From contig NZ_OY764864.1 in the NCBI RefSeq assembly GCF_963668515.1, positions 496,001 to 560,000 of the forward strand: a stretch of 64,000 nt of DNA. Reading direction: 5' to 3'. The notes beneath the pieces are model-generated. The model was given only the letters and a program-made list of their open reading frames with translations. It did not search any database and was not told the origin of the DNA. Below, one piece after another: positions 7,165 to 15,240 of the stretch (its first letter is position 1; every line of letters begins with the position of its first letter). Made by a program: the position numbers and the translations under genes. The DNA is from an uncultured Ilyobacter sp. Lineage in GTDB: Bacteria > Fusobacteriota > Fusobacteriia > Fusobacteriales > Fusobacteriaceae.

Positions 7165-8580
7165 ATGACAAATCAAAAATTAGGATTATCAAGTGCAATT
7201 GCAGCAGGTATTGGTCTGATCGTAGCAACTAGTTGTTTGGTAACATTATCACAAGGTGTGGGTTTTGCAGGTAAGGGATTTATTTTTGCTCTGGCTATTG
7301 CCTGTGGATTAAATATTTTAGTAGCTTTTTCTTTTGCAGAACTCAACGCATTAATGCCTATTACCGGTGGGCTGGGGCAGTATACATTAGCTGCAATGGG
7401 GCCATTTATATCAATGATTGCAGTTATTGGAGGATATCTGATATGTAATATTTTTGCGGCCAGTTCCGAGGCGGCTATGATCGGTTTTGTAGTGACTTCA
7501 TCTGTATTACCAAACGTCAGCCCACTTTTAATTACACTTATTACAGTTGCAATCTTATTTGTAATTAATATTTTTGGAATTCGTTCTTATGCAAAAACTC
7601 AGGTAATAGTCACAGCAATCATGATAGGTTCGATGATTACATTGGCTGTAATTGGTGCTTTGAAACTTGGTTCTGGTGAAATAGTTGCTCAGACAACTCA
7701 AGCCTTTAATCCTATGGGATTTGAAGTGGTTTCTATGACAGCCTTAGCTTTCTGGTTATTTATCGGAGTTGAATTTGTACTACCGCTAACAAAAGATATT
7801 GAAAAACCAGAGAAAAATATTCCGAGAGGTATGATACTTGCATTGCTCATATTGATGGTGGTTCAATCCATAATGACTTTTGCAATATCAAATTACGTAC
7901 CTTACGAAATATTACAAACATCTAATCAACCTCATATGGAATTTGCAAGACTTATGTTGGGGGAATTTGGTACTACTTGGATGACGATAATCAGTGTAGG
8001 TGCAGTTATAAGTACTCTGAATACAGTTCTTGCTAGCATTCCTAGAATGTTATTGGGATTGGCCGAAGGAGGTATGCTTCCTAAAGCTTTTGCAAAAACT
8101 AATCGTCACGGTGTGCCATATAACAGCTTATTTCTTATGACAGGTGCAATTGTAACAGCTTTACTTACTGGTGTTACTTCAGCCGACGACTTAATAAAAT
8201 TTATTTTAACAGGATGTCTATTTTGGATGATCGCTTATATCATTACACATCTAAATGTATTAATTCTTAGAAAGCGTTATCCAGATGTAAAGAGAAGTTT
8301 CTGCGTTAAATTGTTTGGTTTGCCTCAAATCATAGGTATTATTGGTATGGTCTACATGATAACTCATATTATAGATGAGCCTGTTCTGAGAAAAGAGATC
8401 TATACAACAGCAGGGATCTTCATGGCAGTTTTAGTTGCTTATTGCTTCATATGGGTTAAGTTTGTAATGAAAAAAGGACTTTTTAAAACTATAAGCATGG
8501 AAGAGGTAATTGCTCAAGATATAATTGATTCTGATCTAGATTGCGATGAAGATAAAAAATTGGAAACTGTTTTAGGATAA
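7165..8580 (+). CDS. APC-superfamily amino acid/amine permease
   Basis: A 471-residue membrane protein with about 12 hydrophobic helices. The first helix carries the APC signature SSAIAAGIGLIVATSC (unwound TM1, substrate-binding glycines) and TM6 contains ALAFWLFIGVEFVLPLTKDIEKPEKNIPRGM, typical of amino acid-polyamine-organocation carriers. AGGAGG lies 7 bases before the ATG. It is the first gene of the amine-oxidation island and probably imports its substrate. The substrate cannot be named; amino acid, biogenic amine or N-methylated amine all fit. Codon use (ATT, CGT) differs from the neighbouring core genes. Confidence 0.87.
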   Translation: MTNQKLGLSSAIAAGIGLIVATSCLVTLSQGVGFAGKGFIFALAIACGLNILVAFSFAELNALMPITGGLGQYTLAAMGPFISMIAVIGGYLICNIFAASSEAAMIGFVVTSSVLPNVSPLLITLITVAILFVINIFGIRSYAKTQVIVTAIMIGSMITLAVIGALKLGSGEIVAQTTQAFNPMGFEVVSMTALAFWLFIGVEFVLPLTKDIEKPEKNIPRGMILALLILMVVQSIMTFAISNYVPYEILQTSNQPHMEFARLMLGEFGTTWMTIISVGAVISTLNTVLASIPRMLLGLAEGGMLPKAFAKTNRHGVPYNSLFLMTGAIVTALLTGVTSADDLIKFILTGCLFWMIAYIITHLNVLILRKRYPDVKRSFCVKLFGLPQIIGIIGMVYMITHIIDEPVLRKEIYTTAGIFMAVLVAYCFIWVKFVMKKGLFKTISMEEVIAQDIIDSDLDCDEDKKLETVLG

Positions 8581-8635
8581 TAAAGAGAACAAATATTTAA
8601 TAATCAAAATATAACTTTTAAAGGGGAGATGAATT

Positions 8636-9772
8636 ATGTCAAATGGTAAAATTGATTTTCTATATTTAAATGAAAAAGATATGATTGAAGCAGGAGTTAA
8701 AGATATGGATGGTTGTGTAGATGCTATGGAGGAAATGTTTAAACTGCTTAAAGTTGGAGATTTCAGAATGGGTGGATCTAACGGATTTTCTCACGGCTGC
8801 ATGGTAACTTTTCCCGAAGAATCACCATTTCCTAATATGCCTCTAGACGGCCCTGACAGAAGATTTATGGCAATGCCTGCTTATCTTGGTGGGAAGTTTG
8901 ATATGGCTGGAGCAAAATGGTACGGGTCAAATGCTGAAAATAGGAAAAAAGGATTACCAAGATCAATACTTATGCTAACACTCAATGATAAAGATACTGG
9001 TGCACCAGTGGCGCATATGTCAGCTAATGTCCTCAGTGCTTACAGGACAGGAGCTATTCCGGGAGTTGGAGTAAAATATCTGGCACATGAAAATGCAAAA
9101 GTTTGTGGAATTATTGGTCCCGGAGTAATGGGGAAAACAGCTCTTGCCTCTTTCATGGCTGTAAGACCTGGGATTGAAACAGTAAAAATAAAAGGAAGAA
9201 GTCAAGGTTCAATAGATGATTTTGTAAAATATGTAAAAGATGAGTTCCCGACTGTTAAAAATATTGAAGTTGTTGCTGATATAGAATCAACAGTAAGAGA
9301 TTCAGATGTTGTATGTATAGCTACTTCTGCGACACCTGGTAATCTTGATGAATACCCATATGTAAAAGAAGAATGGATAAAACCTGGAGCAGTAATATGC
9401 TGCCCTGCATCAGCCAGATTTGATGAAGATTTTATTGTAAACAGAGCTAGAACAGTAGTAGATTGTTTGCCTCTATACGAAGCATGGGCAGAGGAATATC
9501 CATATCCTTCATATAATACTATCCCCATTCCTGCTGTTTATTCTATGGATCTGCTGCATGAGGGGAAAATTACAAAAGATGACATACATGATCTAGGAGA
9601 TATATTAATGGGAAAAACTCCTGCCCGTCGTAATGATGATGAGATAATAATATACTCTGTAGGTGGGATGCCTGTCGAAGATATCGCCTGGGGAACGATG
9701 GTGTACAGGAATGCATTGGAAAAAGGCATCGGTACAAAACTTAATCTTTGGGAAAAGCCAGAGTTGGCTTAA
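8636..9772 (+). CDS. Ornithine cyclodeaminase/mu-crystallin family enzyme
   Basis: A 378-residue NAD(P)-dependent enzyme. The Rossmann motif GIIGPGVMGKTALASF lies at about residues 158-173; the upstream SAYRTGAIPGVGVKYLA matches the conserved OCD core, and later VVCIATSATPG and VKEEWIKPGAVICCPASARFD follow the family. Members deaminate ornithine, reduce cyclic imines (pyrroline-2-carboxylate reductase) or act on other imino acids. Relatives in anaerobes are often named tyramine oxidase subunit B because of a shared gene neighbourhood; no activity follows from that name. AAGGGGAG precedes the ATG. Its place beside flavin dehydrogenase subunits and a RidA-like protein suggests handling of an imine product. 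Confidence 0.82.
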   Translation: MSNGKIDFLYLNEKDMIEAGVKDMDGCVDAMEEMFKLLKVGDFRMGGSNGFSHGCMVTFPEESPFPNMPLDGPDRRFMAMPAYLGGKFDMAGAKWYGSNAENRKKGLPRSILMLTLNDKDTGAPVAHMSANVLSAYRTGAIPGVGVKYLAHENAKVCGIIGPGVMGKTALASFMAVRPGIETVKIKGRSQGSIDDFVKYVKDEFPTVKNIEVVADIESTVRDSDVVCIATSATPGNLDEYPYVKEEWIKPGAVICCPASARFDEDFIVNRARTVVDCLPLYEAWAEEYPYPSYNTIPIPAVYSMDLLHEGKITKDDIHDLGDILMGKTPARRNDDEIIIYSVGGMPVEDIAWGTMVYRNALEKGIGTKLNLWEKPELA

Positions 9773-9819
9773 AGAAAAAAGTTAGCTTAAAAATTGAAAA
9801 ATTAGGAGGAGGTCTCCAC

Positions 9820-10128
9820 ATGAGAATAGAAGAACACCCAGTATTGGGAAAGATAGAAAAAGGTGAATTGGTAGATTTTACTATGGATGGCAAGCCGTTA
9901 AAAGGACATGAAGGAGAACCAATATCTGCAGCCTTAAAAGCTGCAGGTGTTATGGTTCACAGACATACACATAAGCATTCTCCAAGAGGAGTATTCTGTG
10001 CCATCGGGCGTTGTACAGATTGTGTTATGGTTGTTAACGGCAAGGCAAATGTAAGAACTTGTGTTACACCTCTAGAAGAGGGCATGACTGTAGAAACTCA
10101 ATATGGTGTCTCAGCAAAATCAGAATAA
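9820..10128 (+). CDS. (2Fe-2S)-binding subunit, HcnA/SoxA N-terminal type
   Basis: A 102-residue ferredoxin-like subunit. Cysteines in FCAIGRCTDC followed by TC after VNGKANVR give a plant-type 2Fe-2S pattern, and the opening part (VDFTMDGKPLKGHEGEPISAALKAAG) matches the N-terminal domain of sarcosine oxidase alpha and HcnA. The frame is open from 9748, but the AGGAGGAGGT at 9803-9812 and the ATG at 9820 give the natural start. It would pass electrons from the flavin subunits encoded next. The separate gene for this domain is typical of HcnABC and D-hydroxyproline dehydrogenase complexes. Confidence 0.88.
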   Translation: MRIEEHPVLGKIEKGELVDFTMDGKPLKGHEGEPISAALKAAGVMVHRHTHKHSPRGVFCAIGRCTDCVMVVNGKANVRTCVTPLEEGMTVETQYGVSAKSE

Positions 10129-10174
10129 ACTATATAACTCTTATTATTGAATAGTAAGAAAGGATGGTATTAAT

Positions 10175-11764
10175 ATGAAAAGGTATGATCTTATCGTAGT
10201 TGGTGCAGGACCTGCAGGACTTTCAGCTGCAATTGAAGCTGCAAAACGAGGTCTGGAAGTAGCTGTTTTCGACGAAAACTCTAAGCCCGGTGGCCAACTA
10301 TTTAAACAAATACATAAATTTTTTGGGTCAAAAGAACATAAAGCTAAAATAAGGGGATTTAAAATCGGAGATGAACTCCTTGAAACAGCTAATGAGCTTG
10401 GTGTTAAAGTTGTGTTGAATGCAATTGTTATTGGGATTTATTCTGAAAGAGAAATAACCGTTAATATAGATGATGAAATAATACACTACAAAGCCGATTC
10501 AATTATAGTTGCGACAGGTGCATCTGAAAATATGGTTACATTTGACGGCTGGACACTTCCTGGTGTTATTGGTGCTGGAGCTGCACAAACTATGATGAAT
10601 TTACACGGGGTGAAACCTGGTAAAAAAATCCTCATGCTTGGGAGCGGTAATGTCGGCTTAGTTGTAAGTTATCAACTGTTGCAAGCAGGATGTGAGGTAG
10701 TTGCAGTTGTTGATGCAGCACCAAAAATTGGTGGATATGGTGTTCATGCATCGAAAATAGCTCGTTGTGGTGTTCCTTTTTACCTGTCACATACAATTAT
10801 TAAAGCAGAGGGAGATGACTGCATTAATGGTGTTGTAGTGGGAGAGGTTGACAGTAAATGGCAGGTTATTAAAGGGACAGAAAAACACTTTGATGTAGAC
10901 ACTATATGTTTGGCTGTTGGTTTGTCCCCTATATCTCAGCTGCTAAAAATGGCAGGATGCGAAATGGTGGAAGATCCTAAAAAAGGAGGACTGGTTCCTG
11001 TATGTGATAACTACGGTGCCACATCACTTCCAGGGATATTTGTAGCAGGGGATGTATCAGGTATAGAGGAAGCCAGTTCTGCAATGATAGAAGGAAGAAT
11101 AGCTGGAATTGCAGCTGCTCACGCTTTAGGTTATATAGCCAAAGAAGAATTGGTAAAAGAAGCTGAAGAACTTGAATCTTCTCTTATAAGTTTACGTCAG
11201 GGAATGTTTGCCCCTGAAAATCGTGGTAAAGATATTCTTAAAACTGATGAAGGTTTTGATGTTTCAAACAACTTACTAAGAAAAGGTTACTTGACAGATG
11301 ACGAAGTGACAAAATATCCTGGTGTAAAATCAGTAAGCGGAGTACATCCTATTATTGAATGTTCACAAAATATTCCGTGTAATCCTTGTCAGGATGCCTG
11401 TCCAAAAGGGTGTATAAAAATTGGTTCTGATATTACTGCATTGCCAGCTTTTGATGAGGCAACAAAATGTACCGGTTGTGGTCTGTGTGTAGTTTCATGT
11501 TCAGGGCAGTCAATATTCCTGATTGATGAGGATAAAGAAGAAGGCTATACTCACATTACTATGCCTTATGAATTTTTACCATTGCCTGAAAAGGGTGACA
11601 AAGGAAAGGCACTGGATCGTAGCGGTAAACAGGTTTGTGATGCTGAAGTCGTTGGTGTGAGGACATCAAAGAATTTTGATCAAACGAGTCTGTTAACTAT
11701 TAAAGTTATAGATGATATGGGTATGAAAGCCCGTTTCTTCAAGCAGCTACAGGAGGTAAAATAA
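10175..11764 (+). CDS. FAD/NAD(P) oxidoreductase with two 4Fe-4S motifs (HcnB-like)
   Basis: A 529-residue protein. Residues 1-35 carry the FAD motif VVGAGPAGLSAAIEAAKRG, residues about 155-175 the NAD motif MLGSGNVGLVVSYQLL, and VAGDVSGIEEASSAMIEGRIAG is the second FAD contact. An unusual C-terminal part holds two ferredoxin-type clusters: CSQNIPCNPCQDACPKGC and CTGCGLCVVSC. HcnB and SoxA relatives from aerobes generally lack the pair of 4Fe-4S motifs, which suggests an anaerobic electron path to ferredoxin or NAD. It fits between the 2Fe-2S subunit and the BFD-like subunit. Arg codons CGT are frequent here, unlike the surrounding core genes. Confidence 0.86.
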   Translation: MKRYDLIVVGAGPAGLSAAIEAAKRGLEVAVFDENSKPGGQLFKQIHKFFGSKEHKAKIRGFKIGDELLETANELGVKVVLNAIVIGIYSEREITVNIDDEIIHYKADSIIVATGASENMVTFDGWTLPGVIGAGAAQTMMNLHGVKPGKKILMLGSGNVGLVVSYQLLQAGCEVVAVVDAAPKIGGYGVHASKIARCGVPFYLSHTIIKAEGDDCINGVVVGEVDSKWQVIKGTEKHFDVDTICLAVGLSPISQLLKMAGCEMVEDPKKGGLVPVCDNYGATSLPGIFVAGDVSGIEEASSAMIEGRIAGIAAAHALGYIAKEELVKEAEELESSLISLRQGMFAPENRGKDILKTDEGFDVSNNLLRKGYLTDDEVTKYPGVKSVSGVHPIIECSQNIPCNPCQDACPKGCIKIGSDITALPAFDEATKCTGCGLCVVSCSGQSIFLIDEDKEEGYTHITMPYEFLPLPEKGDKGKALDRSGKQVCDAEVVGVRTSKNFDQTSLLTIKVIDDMGMKARFFKQLQEVK

Positions 11765-11765
11765 T

Positions 11766-12092
11766 ATGAGTAAAATAAATGATCGTTCAAAAGATATTGG
11801 AAAATTTATTCCTCAAGCTGGTGATGAAACTATAATATGCAGATGCGAGGAAGTAACAAAGGGTGAAATTCGTCAGGCAATATATGCAGGTATGCATACA
11901 CTTCAAGAAGTACGTAAGTATTTAAGAACGGGAATGGGTTTATGCCAAGGTCAGACCTGCGGGAAACTTGTTAAGAGAATTATTTCCGAAGAATTAGGAA
12001 TTTCTCCTTTAGAAATAGAATCAGCAGTATCGAGAGCTCCAATGAGACCTATTGAAATGAAAGTTCTCGCTAATGAAAGAAAGGGAGGATAA
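11766..12092 (+). CDS. BFD-like (2Fe-2S)-binding subunit
   Basis: A 108-residue protein whose core matches the bacterioferritin-associated ferredoxin fold: IICRCEEVTKGEIRQAI (CxC pair) and GMGLCQGQTCGK (CxxxxC pair) bind a 2Fe-2S cluster. In many sarcosine-oxidase-type enzymes this domain is fused to the alpha subunit; here it is a separate gene. AGGAGGT precedes the ATG, 2 bases after the previous stop. It probably forms an electron-transfer subunit of the dehydrogenase encoded by the neighbours. Confidence 0.87.
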   Translation: MSKINDRSKDIGKFIPQAGDETIICRCEEVTKGEIRQAIYAGMHTLQEVRKYLRTGMGLCQGQTCGKLVKRIISEELGISPLEIESAVSRAPMRPIEMKVLANERKGG

Positions 12093-12093
12093 T

Positions 12094-13221
12094 ATGATAA
12101 ATAAAGCAGATGTAATAATAATTGGAAGTGGAGTTATAGGAAATGCAACGGCATATAATCTTGCTAAAGAAGGAAAATCTGTTATCGTCTTGGAAAAAAA
12201 TGAAAGCATTGGTGACGGGGGATCTACACGTAACGGCGGTGGGGTAAGACAGTCAGGTCGTCATTCTGCGGAGCTGCCACTGGCAATGTATGGTGTAAAA
12301 AATCTTTGGCCGAACCTTTCTCAAGAGTTGGGAGTCGAAGTTGAGTACTATCAAGAAGGGAACCTCCGTTTGGGAAAGACCGAAGAACATCTGAAAGTAC
12401 TACAGGGGATAGTAGACAGAAGTAAAGCTTTAGGCTTGGATCTTAAAATGGTTACAGGGGATGAGGCTAGAGAGATATGCCCTTACCTTTCTGATGAAGT
12501 TATAGGGGCAAGCTGGTGTCCTACAGATGGCCACGCTAATCCTATGCTGGTCACTTTGGCATATTATAAAAAAGCTCGTGAACTTGGTGCTCGTTTTGTT
12601 ACAGGGGAAGAAGTTGTTGAAATAAAAAAAATTAAAGGTGCAGCTCGTCAGGTAGTGACAAAAGAAAATATTTATGAAGGGGATAAAATTATCCTTGCGG
12701 CAGGATATGAAAGCCGTAAAATTGCTGAAACAGTAGGTATCGATGTACCGATGAATCCTATTTTACTGGAAGTACTGGTTACAGAAGCACAATCTCCAAT
12801 GTTTTATCAAATGTTGGGAACAGCAGAAGCAGATTTTTACGGGCATCAAAGTACACATGGATCCTTTGTTTTCGGGGGAGCTTCAGGCCATGAAGCATTT
12901 AATAAAGACGGAGGAATCAATGCAACTAACAGTAAAACAGCATCGGCTGTTTGTAGAGGTATAATGAAGTATTTCCCAGATTTAGGAGATCTTAAAGTTA
13001 TACGTACATGGGCCGGATGGATTGATTATTGTATGGATGGTATTCCTGTAATAAGTCATGTGGAGGAAGTTCCAGGACTCATTGTTGCCTGTGCTTTTTC
13101 AGGTCATGGATTTGGGATAGCACCCACTGTAGGAATGTTACTCAGTGAAATGGCTATGGATAAAGAGACAACGCTGGATGTTGCTCCATTCAGATATGAT
13201 AGATTTAAAGCTAAAATATAG
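12094..13221 (+). CDS. FAD-dependent amine/amino-acid dehydrogenase (SoxB/HcnC-like)
   Basis: A 375-residue catalytic flavoprotein of the DAO family. It opens with VIIIGSGVIGNATAYNLAKEG, then has GDGGSTRNGGGVRQ (flavin contact typical of sarcosine oxidase beta), a middle substrate domain and the C-terminal GLIVACAFSGHGFGIAPTVG FAD-contact region. An in-frame ATG at 12073 lies upstream of GGGAGG (12083-12088), so the ATG at 12094 is the start. It oxidises a secondary or primary amine C-N bond to an imine. Candidates are N-methyl amino acids, D-amino acids, hydroxyproline or aromatic amines; sequence alone does not decide. Confidence 0.87.
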   Translation: MINKADVIIIGSGVIGNATAYNLAKEGKSVIVLEKNESIGDGGSTRNGGGVRQSGRHSAELPLAMYGVKNLWPNLSQELGVEVEYYQEGNLRLGKTEEHLKVLQGIVDRSKALGLDLKMVTGDEAREICPYLSDEVIGASWCPTDGHANPMLVTLAYYKKARELGARFVTGEEVVEIKKIKGAARQVVTKENIYEGDKIILAAGYESRKIAETVGIDVPMNPILLEVLVTEAQSPMFYQMLGTAEADFYGHQSTHGSFVFGGASGHEAFNKDGGINATNSKTASAVCRGIMKYFPDLGDLKVIRTWAGWIDYCMDGIPVISHVEEVPGLIVACAFSGHGFGIAPTVGMLLSEMAMDKETTLDVAPFRYDRFKAKI

Positions 13222-13256
13222 GTGATTTAAAATTTGAAAATTTGGAGGAAGAATAT

Positions 13257-13649
13257 ATGGAAATGGTAAGAATGAATTATTCTTCAGGTGCGCCTTTAGA
13301 AGAAAAAGTAGGATATTCAAGAATGGTCACAGTGGGACCTTTTATATATTTAGGAGGGACTACTTCTGTAAAGTCTGATGGGACAGTACATGGTGAAGAT
13401 GATCCTTATGAACAGGCAAAATTTATTTTTGATAAATTATTAAAAATTATGGAAAAAGCAGGGGCTGGAGCTGAAAATGTTGTAAAAGTAAAAGCCTATG
13501 TTACAGATATGAAATATGCTCCTGAAGTTGGGAGGGCATATTCTGAATACTTTTTAAATGTAAAACCCCTTTTTACTATGGTTGGGACAACTATGCTTAA
13601 TCGTCCAACTCAGCTAGTTGAGATTGAAATGGATGCCATAAAATATTAG
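13257..13649 (+). CDS. RidA (YjgF/UK114) family protein
   Basis: A 130-residue trimer-forming Rid-family protein, with GPFIYLGGTTSV, DPYEQAKFIFDKLLKIMEKAGA, VVKVKAYVTDM and LVEIEMDAI in the usual order. RidA hydrolyses reactive enamine/imine intermediates, which fits a cluster that makes imines. Aligning from VEIEMDA, the position of the catalytic Arg of true RidA seems to hold Thr in FTMVGTT, so it may belong to a Rid subgroup without that activity (inference from hand alignment). GGAGGA at 13244-13249 supports the ATG at 13257 over the TTG at 13242. A terminator follows. Confidence 0.87.
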   Translation: MEMVRMNYSSGAPLEEKVGYSRMVTVGPFIYLGGTTSVKSDGTVHGEDDPYEQAKFIFDKLLKIMEKAGAGAENVVKVKAYVTDMKYAPEVGRAYSEYFLNVKPLFTMVGTTMLNRPTQLVEIEMDAIKY

Positions 13650-13685
13650 TTTATATAAATAAAGTGGTTAATTGTAAAAGGAAAA

Positions 13686-13712
13686 ACCGGGCCTAGTTAG
13701 GCTCGGTTTTTT
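13686..13712 (+). terminator. Intrinsic terminator after the dehydrogenase operon
   Basis: ACCGGGCCTA (13686-13695) pairs with TAGGCTCGGT (13698-13707), with one G-T pair, followed by six T. It separates the permease-to-RidA operon from the iron alcohol dehydrogenase gene. Confidence 0.85.
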
Positions 13713-13783
13713 ACTGGAGAATTCTAGCAATAACGCAACAATAGAGCATGAAGTCTATATTCATACATGTAGGAGGAGAAGAA

Positions 13784-14932
13784 ATGAATTTTATTTTTGA
13801 TATACCGGCAACCGTATTTTTTGGAGACAACAAAATAATAGAGACTGGTAAGTTATTAAAAGGTTTTGGTACAACTAAAACGATGATTGTTTGTGATCAA
13901 GCTATGTTAGATTTAGGGTTTGTAGATAAAGTTGTCAGTTATCTTGAAGAAGAAAATATAGAATATGTTATTTTTGATTCAGTCATGCCAAATCCCACAG
14001 ATTTATTGGTACATGAAGGTGCTAAGATTGCTGAAGAAAAAAAAATTGATTCTTTCGTTGCAATTGGTGGTGGAAGTGTTATAGATAGTGCAAAAGCAAT
14101 TAATATTTTATTGACCAATAAAGGCAAAATAGCTGATTACGAAGGAATCAATAAAGTTATAATACCGACATTACCACTGATTATGATTCCAACAACATCA
14201 GGGACTGCCAGTGAGGTGACCTCTGTGAGTGTTGTAACAGATACAAAACACCATAAAAAAATGGTTATTGCCGGCCAATTTGTCGGTGGAAATATTGCTT
14301 TATGTGATCCTGCTTTAACTATGAAACTACCTAAAAGCATAACTGCTTCTACAGGTATGGATGCATTAACCCATGCAATAGAAGCCTATGTTTCCAAGTG
14401 GTCCTCACCTGTAACAGATGCATTGGCATTAAAATCAATTAAATTGATCATGGAGAGCCTTGAAGAAGCTGTTACTGAAAGTAGTAAAACATCCAGAGAA
14501 AAAATGATGTTAGGAAGTGTCACAGCTGGGATGTCTTTTAACTCTGCATTATTAGGTTTGGTGCATTCTTTGGCTCACCCGCTAAGTGCCCATTATGGCA
14601 TTGCTCACGGCGTAGCCAATGCTATTTTTCTGCCTTATGTAGTCGAGTATAATATTGAAACATTCGGAGATAAACTTAAGCCATTGGCTGAATCGATGGG
14701 GATTCAAATTTATGGTCTTGATGAGAAAACACTGGCTGACTCAGTGGTGAATAAGCTGTTATACTTATCAAAGACCATAAATATTCCGAAGCTTAAATCA
14801 TTAAATGTTCCAAAAGAAGATTTTAAAATGCTTGCAGAAGAAGCATTAGTTGAACTTAGTACAATGACTAATCCTAAAGAAACAAATGTTAATGATTTAA
14901 TTAAGTTACTTGAAAAAGCATACTTGAGATAA
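13784..14932 (+). CDS. Iron-containing alcohol dehydrogenase
   Basis: A 382-residue group III alcohol dehydrogenase. NAD-binding motif GGGSVIDSAKAI (about residue 92), PTTSGTASEVTSVSVVTD, then metal-ligand regions MDALTHAIEAYVS and LVHSLAHPLSAHYGIAHGVANAIFLP, which carry the conserved His residues. It could reduce an aldehyde made from the amine substrate and so dispose of reducing equivalents, an inference from position. The frame is open from 13748, but AGGAGGAG just before the ATG at 13784 marks the start. It lies beyond a terminator, so it may be transcribed separately. A second, distinct family member is at 41177-42322. Confidence 0.9.
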   Translation: MNFIFDIPATVFFGDNKIIETGKLLKGFGTTKTMIVCDQAMLDLGFVDKVVSYLEEENIEYVIFDSVMPNPTDLLVHEGAKIAEEKKIDSFVAIGGGSVIDSAKAINILLTNKGKIADYEGINKVIIPTLPLIMIPTTSGTASEVTSVSVVTDTKHHKKMVIAGQFVGGNIALCDPALTMKLPKSITASTGMDALTHAIEAYVSKWSSPVTDALALKSIKLIMESLEEAVTESSKTSREKMMLGSVTAGMSFNSALLGLVHSLAHPLSAHYGIAHGVANAIFLPYVVEYNIETFGDKLKPLAESMGIQIYGLDEKTLADSVVNKLLYLSKTINIPKLKSLNVPKEDFKMLAEEALVELSTMTNPKETNVNDLIKLLEKAYLR

Positions 14933-15240
14933 AAAGATATAATATAAGAATGGAAAATTTTATTTTACATTTTTTAATTGTTCAAAAAATATTTCAGATT
15001 ACAATTCCGATAAAATAATCCCTAAAAAAACCAACATAAAAAGATCTGGAATCCTAAATATCGAGTTAAAATATATGAGAAATACTTATGAAAACATATT
15101 ATTAAGATTATATTAAAATCACACAGGACGAATCAGTAGATATAAATATTGCTAAAATAATGATATAATAAAATATAAGCTCAGAAGGATGTTGGATATT
15201 AGATCCTTATAGGATTGCAAGATTAAAAAAAGGGGAAATT
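14933..15240. other. Intergenic region before pucR-like gene
   Basis: No coding frame seen. A TGATATAAT extended -10 element (15161-15169) with a weak -35 is the likely promoter of the regulator. An imperfect palindrome GGATATTAGATCC (about 15194-15206) lies between it and the start codon and could be an operator. Confidence 0.45.

Noticed and set aside
9820..13221. Reading the dehydrogenase cluster as cyanide synthase (HcnABC)
   Set aside because: Subunit similarity is shared with many amine and amino-acid dehydrogenases. The extra 4Fe-4S motifs, OCD, RidA and permease genes fit catabolism better than glycine-to-cyanide oxidation.
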